Assembly: GCA_018223365.1 (NCBI GenBank)
Contig: JAGTTP010000001.1
Location: 1,120,822-1,184,821 of the forward strand
Reading direction: 5' to 3'
DNA from: Clostridiaceae bacterium Marseille-Q4145
Lineage (GTDB): Bacteria > Bacillota > Clostridia > Lachnospirales > Lachnospiraceae
Length of the DNA: 64,000 nucleotides
The first letter of the stretch is position 1. Each line of letters opens with the position of its first letter. This document shows, piece by piece, positions 43,119 through 51,274 of the stretch. Position numbers and translations under genes: made by a program. Below the pieces are notes generated by a model. That model did not search any database. It was not told the origin of the DNA and was given only the letters and a program-made list of their open reading frames with translations.

Positions 43119-44306
43119 CATCAATCCCTTTTTTATAGAAACAAGGCTCTTTAGAACACCCTCTTGCGTTATTAAAGCCTTTTCTATTGCCGAAAGAAAT
43201 TTCACGATTCGCTCTTGCTCAACGATGGGGGGTAAAAAGACACGCTGATTCAAAACAGTTTTACGATCTATGCCTTCAATCAGTCCTGTTGCCGATTGCT
43301 TCATTTTCTCAGAAAGATGAAGTGTGAGGTAAAAGCAAAACTCTTTGGTCATGCCGCCATGGGGGCGCAACGCCATAAACTGTCGTGCAATATGCACCTT
43401 ATCTTGAGAGAGAAATGCTACTGCGCCAGAGCCGGAGCCTTTGCATACCAGAAGTGTATCTCCACGATAAGCGAAGCACCGGGGAACTGTTGTCCACCTT
43501 GAAACGACCGTCTGTCCTTCAACAATGCAGCTTGCTCCCGTCATGTAAGGTATACCTTTTCCTTGCTCATTATAATCAGTCGGTGCAAAATCTTGACCAG
43601 ATTGAAGGGTGATCAACTCGCTCATCTTATGACTTTCCCATTTATTTTTCTCCGCATGGAAAGACACTCTTTGAGTGAAAATACTCTTGATAGCACCTCT
43701 TTTATACTTCTTGAGGGAAGCGAGAAGATTTTCCTGCGCGGCGATTCGCTCGTCAATTTTTTGGAGAAAGTCGGCTATGTGCTTCTGTTCGGAGGGCGAA
43801 GGAAGATGAATTGTTACGCTCATGTAATCCTCAAAGGAAATATTGAGTAGTCCATCCATACGAACGCTTGACGATACAAGGCGTTTAAGCTGTTTATCCA
43901 TTTTGGGGTTATTGAGCGCCATCGCAATAAACGGCGTATATTCGTGATTATTGATTTTGAAGCAATGATACACATAGGGGATTCGTGCCTCTGGCTCGGT
44001 CAGCTCATAACAACAACCAAACTGTTTAGCCTTAGATGCGCCGTGATTATACGCCAATTCTCCTTGCTTCAAGAGAATGTACTTTTTGAGGCTCTGTCCA
44101 GCATTATCTCTGGAATACTTTTCGGACTGCATAATGAAGCCATTTCCGGCACTGAGCATCATGATCGGCGCATTAGATTTTGGATCGGTGCGATTTACCA
44201 GAGCCGCTATATCTCCTAATCGTGTCGATCCGTACGGCTCATCGAAGCCCGGAAAGCGGAGTTTCGGACGCTTCTCAAGACCGTTACTTGAGGATACATT
44301 TGCCAT
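43101..44306 (-). CDS. hsdS: Type I restriction-modification specificity subunit HsdS (expressed copy)
   Basis: 401 residues starting MANVSSSNGLEKRPKLRFPGF, 2 nt after hsdM. Two target-recognition domains (about 30-150 and 215-350) are separated by the conserved helix LASLKKYKRGAIKSIF, and the protein ends GLMQQLFI. It selects the bipartite DNA target of the HsdM2-HsdS methylase and HsdR nuclease. Only this copy has a start codon coupled to hsdM, so it is the current expression site. Confidence 0.92.
   Translation of the reverse strand: MANVSSSNGLEKRPKLRFPGFDEPYGSTRLGDIAALVNRTDPKSNAPIMMLSAGNGFIMQSEKYSRDNAGQSLKKYILLKQGELAYNHGASKAKQFGCCYELTEPEARIPYVYHCFKINNHEYTPFIAMALNNPKMDKQLKRLVSSSVRMDGLLNISFEDYMSVTIHLPSPSEQKHIADFLQKIDERIAAQENLLASLKKYKRGAIKSIFTQRVSFHAEKNKWESHKMSELITLQSGQDFAPTDYNEQGKGIPYMTGASCIVEGQTVVSRWTTVPRCFAYRGDTLLVCKGSGSGAVAFLSQDKVHIARQFMALRPHGGMTKEFCFYLTLHLSEKMKQSATGLIEGIDRKTVLNQRVFLPPIVEQERIVKFLSAIEKALITQEGVLKSLVSIKKGLMQQLFI
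43694..43715 (-). repeat. Central hsdS recombination repeat (expressed copy)
   Basis: CACCTCTTTTATACTTCTTG and the next two bases are the exact reverse complement of the unit in cassettes A (40575-40596) and C (42473-42494); cassette B has a shorter match (41783-41798). It codes for LKKYKRG between the two recognition domains. Confidence 0.8.
44235..44293 (-). repeat. hsdS 5' recombination repeat, copy 3 (expressed copy)
   Basis: Reverse complement of copies 1 and 2, encoding SSNGLEKRPKLRFPGFDEP of the expressed hsdS just after its MANVS leader. Its inverted orientation relative to the silent copies is what permits switching by inversion. Confidence 0.85.
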
Positions 44307-44308
44307 AA

Positions 44309-45877
44309 TTATTTGCCCTCCACGTCAAAGGGGAAATCCAGCCCCAGCTCATCAAAAAACGGTTTCAGTTCCGCATCAATATCCTTAATTTCAGATTGCA
44401 GCTTACGGATCTCAGCGGCAACTTCATTCAGGTCAATCTCAGGTTCCGGTTCAAAGGTATCAACATAGCGAGGGATATTCAGGTTGAAGCCGTTCTCTTC
44501 AATCTCCTGCATGGTTGCAACATGAGCATATTTATCGACATCCTGACGGCGCTCGTAGGTTTCAACAATCTTGTCAATGTCGCACTCCCTAAGGATGTTC
44601 TGGTTCTTTCCGGCTTCAAAGTCGCTGGAAGCGTCGATGAAAAGGATGTTGTCAGAGTTACCGTTGCGCTCTCTCTTGAGAACAAGAACGCAGACAGGGA
44701 TACCTGTACCGAAGAACAGATTTGCAGGCAACCCGATCACCGCGTCCAGAACGTTCAATTTCTGAATAAGATGTTTACGGATTACTTCCTCCGCAGCACC
44801 ACGGAACAGGACACCATGCGGCAGAAGAACAACGGCTCGTCCATCCTCATCCATGTGGTAAACCATGTGCTGAACAAAGGCAAAGTCAGCCTTGCTCTTC
44901 GGAGCAAGTTTGCCATACTCATTGAAACGCTCATCCTCCATGAAGTGCATATCGGCAGACCAGTTTGCAGAATAAGGCGGATTGGCAACCTGAACACGGA
45001 ACTTCATGTCTCCGAAGTAGTCATGCTCCAAGGTATCACCGTTGTAGATGTTGAAGTTGCGATACGGGATTCCGCGCAGAATCATGTTCATTCTGGCGAG
45101 GTTATAAGTCGTGGAAGTCAATTCCTGCCCATAGTAGTTTCTCACGTTGGCATAGTTCTTGAGGCGCAGCAGCAGTGAACCAGAGCCACAAGTGGGGTCG
45201 GCTGCATCCTTGACATCCGTGAGACCGAGGCAAGCCAGACGGCAAAGCAATTCGGCAGGACCGGAGGGCGTATAGAACTCACCGGCTTTCTTGCCAGCAG
45301 TTGCAGCAAACTGACCGATCAGATATTCATAGGCGTTACCAAGAACGTCAATTTTGGTATCATCCACGCCGAAGTTGATTTCGTCCAGCGAAGCGATGAT
45401 CTTTGCCATAACAGCACTTCTATCTTTGACAGTATGACCGAGCTTCGATGAATCGAGCTGCATATCAGAAAACAGTCCGTCAAAGTCCTCCTGAGAATCG
45501 TTTCCGATTGTGGACTCCATCAGCGCGTTGATTGCGCTCTGCAAGAACTCAATGTCGAAGGAACGGTTTTCTACCATCTTGACCATCTTGCGGAACAAAT
45601 ACTGTGGCTCGATGACATAGCCGAGATCGCGCAACGCCTCTTCGACAACAGCGGTCTTGTACTCTTCGTCTGCCCACGCCTCTTCATAACCGATACCGTC
45701 ATCCTTGAGAAGATTCGCCATATACTTCTCTGTCCGGTCAGAAAGGTAGTAGTAGAAGATCATGCCCAAGATGTAGTTCTTGAACTCATACGCCTCCATG
45801 TTTCCGCGCAAGGCATTTGCCATTGCCCATAGCTTATTGCAAAGCTCCTTCTGATGAACCTGAATCGAATTATCCAT
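44309..45877 (-). CDS. hsdM: Type I restriction-modification methyltransferase subunit HsdM
   Basis: 522 residues. An N-terminal HsdM_N helical domain precedes an N6-adenine methylase with SAM motif DPTCGSGSLLLR near 228 and catalytic NPPYSANW near 300. It methylates adenine when bound to HsdS. It lies between hsdR (12-nt gap) and hsdS (2-nt gap), all co-directional and probably one operon. Confidence 0.95.
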   Translation of the reverse strand: MDNSIQVHQKELCNKLWAMANALRGNMEAYEFKNYILGMIFYYYLSDRTEKYMANLLKDDGIGYEEAWADEEYKTAVVEEALRDLGYVIEPQYLFRKMVKMVENRSFDIEFLQSAINALMESTIGNDSQEDFDGLFSDMQLDSSKLGHTVKDRSAVMAKIIASLDEINFGVDDTKIDVLGNAYEYLIGQFAATAGKKAGEFYTPSGPAELLCRLACLGLTDVKDAADPTCGSGSLLLRLKNYANVRNYYGQELTSTTYNLARMNMILRGIPYRNFNIYNGDTLEHDYFGDMKFRVQVANPPYSANWSADMHFMEDERFNEYGKLAPKSKADFAFVQHMVYHMDEDGRAVVLLPHGVLFRGAAEEVIRKHLIQKLNVLDAVIGLPANLFFGTGIPVCVLVLKRERNGNSDNILFIDASSDFEAGKNQNILRECDIDKIVETYERRQDVDKYAHVATMQEIEENGFNLNIPRYVDTFEPEPEIDLNEVAAEIRKLQSEIKDIDAELKPFFDELGLDFPFDVEGK

Positions 45878-45889
45878 TTATCTCTCTCC

Positions 45890-48655
45890 TTATTGGTATT
45901 TCTCTGTGTGCTGTCGGATGAAATCAACGATCCGATTTACAAGGGAGCGTTTCTTCAAAAGCGGCAAGGGCTTCTCAATCCGATCTCGGATATTTCCTGC
46001 ATCCATTGTGCCGGAAAACTCATATTCCGAAATAATATCTGTCAGCATGGATGCGTCAATATCCTCGGTCTTCGCAAAGGCAACGATCTCTTCGCGCTTT
46101 GCTTCATTTTCAAAGTCGTTATAGGCTGCATCAATTTCATCCGCACTTTCTAAGCCGACAACAACACGATCCAAGAATGCTTGCAGGATTTCGACTTTCC
46201 GGAGCAACTGCGGATTATCGGTTCTCCCCAACTCGTCCTTAATGTGTTTAATATCGTAATCCTTTTGTTTGGGATCATCGAAGTGGATGTTACGGATCAG
46301 GTTCATGATGTATGCGACATTGATCCTGTCACTCTCCATCAATTCGATGCAGAAGTCAACGTCATTCAGGACGGAGACAACCTCGCGGTCAGTTTTTTGC
46401 CTTGAGTAGAGCATGAGGTATTTGCTCTTATAGTCCTGATATTCTTGCTCGGACATGATAAGAGCATCCTGATCGAAACTGAACTCAATAAAGGTCTGCA
46501 ACGATTGGAGGTACTTTGTCAGCTCACGGAAGGTCACGACAAACTTCTTCTGATCGTCCTCGTTCTGCATTGTGTCCACGGACTCAGGGAACAGCGCGAT
46601 TTCCTTGAGCTTCATCACCATTTCGTTGAACTTCTCCACGAAGTATTGATACCCCGGAACAACAATGCCGGAAGTATCTTGACTCTTAGAGAAGAGTGTC
46701 AGCGCGTCATCGGTGCGTTTTTTGAGGTTGCGGTAGCAAATGATAATGCCAAAGGGCTTTGTTTCCTTCTCAACACGGTTTGTGCGGGAATAGGCTTGCA
46801 GCAGATCATGATACTTCAAATCCTTGTCCACATAAAGGACAGAGAGCTGCTTGCTGTCAAATCCGGTCAGGAACATATTCACGACGATAAGAATATCAAG
46901 CGACTTTGTTTTCTTTCCCTTTACTCGGTCAGAGATGTCCTTGTGATAAGCCGAGAACGTATCTGTGGAGAAATTGGTCCCGTACATCTCGTTATAGTCC
47001 TTGATGATACGCTCCAACGAATCACGGCTATGCTCGTCCTTGCCCTCGGCATCCTCATTCTGCCCGTAGGAGAAGATGCCGCTGATATTCAGGTCATGCT
47101 TGATCTTCTTGAAAATGTCGTAATACTTAACAAGGGCATCAATAGAGGACACGGCAAAAATAGCCGTATACTGTCCATTTCGGGTTTTCGCCTTGTGGTT
47201 CTGGATGATGTGATTGGCGATCAGAGACATTCGCTCATCGGACATATAGAGTTCGCCTATATCAATCGCGTCCGCGAGTGTCGGGTCATCCCAGTCGAAA
47301 TCACCCTCCATTGTTTTTATGTATTCGATGTGGAAGCCCAGAACATTATTATCGAAGATGGCGTCTTTAATCAGGTAATTGTGAAGACACTCACCAAAGA
47401 GCATTTCTGTTGTTTGCGTGATTTTACCCTCAGTTTTACCGTTGACTTCAAACCGAGGTGTCCCCGTGAAGCCGAAAAACTGTGCCTTTCTGAAATGCCG
47501 CACAATGTCCTTGTGCATATCCCCAAACTGGCTGCGGTGGCACTCGTCGATGATAAAGACAACCTTCTCGTCTTTGTATGCGTCCATTACTTTCTCGTAC
47601 TGAGGGCGCTTTACAGCGTTTGCCATCTTCTGCATCGTGGTGACGATAAGCTGCCTGTTCTTGTCCTTCATCTGGCGGACAAGGACATCGGTGCGATCTG
47701 TCACATCAACGGAACCAGCCTCAAACTTGTTAAACTCTTCGGTTGTCTGAGAATCCAAGTCTTTTCGGTCAACAAGGAAAATGACTTTCTTGATGTTCGG
47801 ATTTGCTGCGAGGATTTGCGCCGTCTTAAAGGATGTAAGCGTCTTGCCCGCACCGGTTGTGTGCCAGATATACGCATTCCGGTTTGTGAGTGTTGCCTGA
47901 CGGATCAGTGCTTCTACGGCATAAACCTGATAGGGACGCATGACCATCAAAATCTTATCGGTATCATTTAGGATGGTGTAGCGTGTCAGCATTTTAATGA
48001 TGTGATCCCTTGCAAGGAAAGAAATCGAAAAGTCCTTCAAATTGGTGATGCGGACGTTATTGAAATCAGTCCAGAAGAAAGCAAGGCTATACATCAAGTC
48101 TCTGTCGGAATTGGCAAAATACTTTGTGTCAACACCGTTGGAGACAATAAAGAGCTGAATGAAATGATACAGCCCGTTGTAGGAGTGCTTCTTATAACGC
48201 ATGACCTGATTGACTGCCTCGCGGATGTCAATGCCACGGCGCTTTAATTCTACTTGGATCAGGGGTAAGCCGTTTACGAGAATCGTAACGTCGTAACGAT
48301 TGACGTACTTTCCAACCACGGTCGTTTGATGAGTAACTTGGAAAATGTTCTTCGTGTGGTCCTGATCAAAGAAGGACAGATATACCTTTGTACCATCTTC
48401 ACGCTCAAGGACAAACTTATCCCTCAAGATTTTTGCACTCTGGAAAACTGACTTTCCGAGCATGAGGTTGAAGATACGCTCCCACTCTTTATCGGTGATA
48501 GGCGTATCCAGCTTTGGCGCATTGAAGGCTTCAAACTGAACTTTGAAGTTCTCCACCAGCGCGTCATAATCAGGAATTGCGACTGTGGTATATTCCTGCT
48601 TGTTCAGTTGCTCAATAAACTGCTGTTCAAGAGCCGCTTCGCTTTGGTATGCCAT
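45890..48655 (-). CDS. hsdR: Type I restriction endonuclease subunit HsdR
   Basis: 921 residues. The N-terminal nuclease domain has a PD-ExK-type motif around LIQVELKRRGIDIREAVNQ. The translocase motor has Walker A TTGAGKTLTS near 270, DECHRSQFG near 370, and helicase motifs LIVVNMFLTGFD and AYSRTNR. It cuts unmodified DNA after ATP-driven translocation. First gene of the hsdRMS set. The 90-bp gap upstream probably holds the promoter but no clear -35 is seen. Confidence 0.95.
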   Translation of the reverse strand: MAYQSEAALEQQFIEQLNKQEYTTVAIPDYDALVENFKVQFEAFNAPKLDTPITDKEWERIFNLMLGKSVFQSAKILRDKFVLEREDGTKVYLSFFDQDHTKNIFQVTHQTTVVGKYVNRYDVTILVNGLPLIQVELKRRGIDIREAVNQVMRYKKHSYNGLYHFIQLFIVSNGVDTKYFANSDRDLMYSLAFFWTDFNNVRITNLKDFSISFLARDHIIKMLTRYTILNDTDKILMVMRPYQVYAVEALIRQATLTNRNAYIWHTTGAGKTLTSFKTAQILAANPNIKKVIFLVDRKDLDSQTTEEFNKFEAGSVDVTDRTDVLVRQMKDKNRQLIVTTMQKMANAVKRPQYEKVMDAYKDEKVVFIIDECHRSQFGDMHKDIVRHFRKAQFFGFTGTPRFEVNGKTEGKITQTTEMLFGECLHNYLIKDAIFDNNVLGFHIEYIKTMEGDFDWDDPTLADAIDIGELYMSDERMSLIANHIIQNHKAKTRNGQYTAIFAVSSIDALVKYYDIFKKIKHDLNISGIFSYGQNEDAEGKDEHSRDSLERIIKDYNEMYGTNFSTDTFSAYHKDISDRVKGKKTKSLDILIVVNMFLTGFDSKQLSVLYVDKDLKYHDLLQAYSRTNRVEKETKPFGIIICYRNLKKRTDDALTLFSKSQDTSGIVVPGYQYFVEKFNEMVMKLKEIALFPESVDTMQNEDDQKKFVVTFRELTKYLQSLQTFIEFSFDQDALIMSEQEYQDYKSKYLMLYSRQKTDREVVSVLNDVDFCIELMESDRINVAYIMNLIRNIHFDDPKQKDYDIKHIKDELGRTDNPQLLRKVEILQAFLDRVVVGLESADEIDAAYNDFENEAKREEIVAFAKTEDIDASMLTDIISEYEFSGTMDAGNIRDRIEKPLPLLKKRSLVNRIVDFIRQHTEKYQ

Positions 48656-48745
48656 ATCTTCATCTCCAATACTTGAGGATCATTTGTTGGTTGCCAGCCT
48701 GTCCTCATTTCTATTTTATCATAGCAAGTGTCCCAAATACCGGAC

Positions 48746-50161
48746 TTATTTTCGTTTCAACTGCAAAACCACGTCACCATCATCTGTAATTTCCATTTGC
48801 ATTGTTTTTAGGTACTTTGCGATGAACTGTTTTTTCTCAGACGAACTCATCTCAATGCGCGTTGCCTTCAAAGCGGCACTGAACATCTCGTTGATATTGA
48901 GCCTGACGGTTTGGTCAATATAACGCTCCATTTCTTTGAAAAGTGCGCCGAGCTTGATGTCCTCGGCATTCCCAGAGTAGAAGTCATCAATATAGCAATA
49001 AAATATCCCTGCATTCAGAAGTGCATTCTTCAAGTCCGGTCCGCAGTTCTCTCGTTCAATCATAACTAAAAAACGTGCTTCCGGCAGAGACGAGATTAAC
49101 CCCCAGTAGTCGGAGTCGCTGGAAACAAGAATAAAGGAATCGACGTTATTCTTGTAGTGTTCCTGACAAGTTCGGGCAATAAGCATGACATCAACGAGTG
49201 ACTTGCTTTGCTTCACCCGTTCAATCATCATGTGTTCAACATGAATTGCGGTGAAGCTGTCTAATATCCTCCATGCGGAGGCGGTATGCACATCATCAAA
49301 GAGAATGATCGACGCAATTTTTTGTGTATACTCGTGATCGAGGTTTTTTAAGGTAGCACACAGCTTGTAGGGATCAGAGTTTTCACAATCGACAACGATA
49401 ACAGTCTTTTCGCTGCTCTCAATAAACTCATAAATACTTCCTTTGATATAACTCCCCGCATCTGAGACTTTGCTATATTCGGTGAAATAGTCGTTGTTCC
49501 AACTGTACAGCAAGGTAACGAACTTCTTATCATTGTAAAGAATGTTGCCGACTTCCTCCGGCTGCCAGTTTATGTACATCTGATAGGGATAAAAAAGCAA
49601 ATGAGAGTAATAAATGTCGGCAGCCTCTCTTGTACCATCTTCCTTCAAACCATCAGGCATGACGAAAAGTGCTTTAATGTAATCCCAATTTATCCAGAGT
49701 GGAAAGAGCTTCTTGCAGTTGTTGATTCTATCGCAAATCAACCTGTTAATCTCGACAACGTGTTGGCACAGTTTTTTGCTGGTGTTTTTGATGAAGTTCA
49801 CTCCGTCAAGACTTAGCTGGTTTATGCTTTCCTGCGGAACATATTCCGGCATACTCAGAATGGTCTCATACTGGAATCTCATGCGTTCATTGATGCGCTT
49901 GAAATTGCGCTCAATCGCAGTTCGTACAATGCAAAGATGTCTTATAATCCGAGCTGTTTTATCACTGTCCAACCGATTGTATACTTCAACTTTTGGGGCT
50001 TCATGTTCGTTGTCAAAGATGCGTTTTGGCACACCAATCAGGTAAGCCACCTTTGAAACGATCTCGTAGGTGCTGTCTTTGTACGCTGCCCTGTCATCGG
50101 TGAGAGGGCTTGTTGCATTATCCAACACCTCATTCGGTATGGGATTTTCAAGTATACTCAT
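48746..50161 (-). CDS. NYN-domain putative ribonuclease in the defence island
   Basis: 471 residues. The C-terminal half has a NYN/PIN-like fold: VIVVDCENSDPYKL near 255, SLVDVMLIARTC near 325 and FILVSSDSDYWGLISSL near 345, supplying the acidic residues expected for metal-dependent RNA cleavage. The N-terminal 230 residues are helical and unassigned. It lies between mcrC and hsdR on the same strand. NYN genes of this type are not standard parts of McrBC or type I systems, so it could be a separate RNase effector or an accessory gene. Confidence 0.7.
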   Translation of the reverse strand: MSILENPIPNEVLDNATSPLTDDRAAYKDSTYEIVSKVAYLIGVPKRIFDNEHEAPKVEVYNRLDSDKTARIIRHLCIVRTAIERNFKRINERMRFQYETILSMPEYVPQESINQLSLDGVNFIKNTSKKLCQHVVEINRLICDRINNCKKLFPLWINWDYIKALFVMPDGLKEDGTREAADIYYSHLLFYPYQMYINWQPEEVGNILYNDKKFVTLLYSWNNDYFTEYSKVSDAGSYIKGSIYEFIESSEKTVIVVDCENSDPYKLCATLKNLDHEYTQKIASIILFDDVHTASAWRILDSFTAIHVEHMMIERVKQSKSLVDVMLIARTCQEHYKNNVDSFILVSSDSDYWGLISSLPEARFLVMIERENCGPDLKNALLNAGIFYCYIDDFYSGNAEDIKLGALFKEMERYIDQTVRLNINEMFSAALKATRIEMSSSEKKQFIAKYLKTMQMEITDDGDVVLQLKRK

Positions 50162-50242
50162 GATTGCTCCTTTCCACGGAGAGCGTATCTGCTTGTTTAA
50201 GAAGCGGTGAGATTAGAAGAACGGCTGTCCAGTGCCTACGCT

Positions 50243-51274
50243 CTACTTTATCCGATCAGCAATGCTGTCGAGCTGCGCTGCAATTTTAGAAAAGTCGCAG
50301 TCCATGTCCAATGTCTTCACACTGATCTGATTCCCGCTCATTTGATAATCATTGTTTGGCTGAATCGCATCGTCTGTTCCCGCATATAAAAGCATACCGG
50401 AAACGACCTCATCCGGCGCGGCAGACCAGTTCTTCACATAGGTGAAAATCTGATACAGATTTCCGGAATGAAGTGTCTGCGTCATGTACGATGCCTTCAT
50501 TTGCATATTGTGCGTGTAGTATTTGGCGTCGATGATGAGCGTTTTCTTTGCTGCCTTATTCGTAATCACAATGTCGGACTGCATCGTCGGCAAGAGCGTT
50601 CTGTACCCATCTGTGACTTGCCACGCAATCTGTGGAGAGTATGCTTTTAACTCTGGATGCTCACGCTGATAGTATCCGAGAATAAACTTCTCGTATAGCT
50701 TCGCCATTGTTTGATCATCTGCATAATCCATAATCTTTGTTGAGCCATCGGCTGTCGTCTGCAAAAGACCTTTTATCACAAATCGGCAAACGGCTATCAA
50801 CATCCGATATGTTTGATTATTGCGATCATATTGAATGTCCCAGTTGATACTATGGATGTCCAATATGCTGATGCCATCAAAGAAAATCATCAACTTCCTG
50901 ATCTCCTTTTTTCTGGCTTTTGAAATACTTCCACGAAGCAGCAAATCCATTGTTGTTTTGATGATTCGGTTTGGGTAGGCATCAACCGAAAACTCATCAT
51001 AATTGCAAATGAGCTGTTTCTTGCGAATAACCTGTGTCTTTATGGATTCACCAATTTCAAGTTTTCCACGGGGAGACGCAAGTGCTTCCTCTCTTGAAAT
51101 GTATTGTCTGATTAAGCCTCTCTTTATCTGGACAGATACTCCACGGCAGAGAATAGCAGACAGAAGTTCAGCCACATTATCAAACTCTTCGGTGGCGACA
51201 TTTTTATACCCTTGCTCATGCAGCACTTGGAACGCATAAGCCAGCATATAATAAACGTTCTGGACACGGATCAT
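50243..51274 (-). CDS. mcrC: McrC-like nuclease subunit of a 5-methylcytosine restriction system
   Basis: About 343 residues from ATG 51274, which overlaps the mcrB stop (ATGA). An N-terminal McrC domain (NVYYMLAYAFQVL) is followed by a PD-(D/E)xK nuclease centre: Asp in QSDIVITN near 234 and IIDAKYY near 250. It associates with the McrB GTPase to cleave modified DNA. Followed by the NYN gene after an 81-nt gap. Confidence 0.87.
   Translation of the reverse strand: MIRVQNVYYMLAYAFQVLHEQGYKNVATEEFDNVAELLSAILCRGVSVQIKRGLIRQYISREEALASPRGKLEIGESIKTQVIRKKQLICNYDEFSVDAYPNRIIKTTMDLLLRGSISKARKKEIRKLMIFFDGISILDIHSINWDIQYDRNNQTYRMLIAVCRFVIKGLLQTTADGSTKIMDYADDQTMAKLYEKFILGYYQREHPELKAYSPQIAWQVTDGYRTLLPTMQSDIVITNKAAKKTLIIDAKYYTHNMQMKASYMTQTLHSGNLYQIFTYVKNWSAAPDEVVSGMLLYAGTDDAIQPNNDYQMSGNQISVKTLDMDCDFSKIAAQLDSIADRIK

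Noticed and set aside
39991..44293. CRISPR-like array
   Set aside because: The repeats are few, widely spaced, partly inverted and protein-coding (hsdS).
46445..47971. 508-residue plus-strand open frame within hsdR
   Set aside because: Antisense to the HsdR motor domain; no domain or ribosome-binding site.
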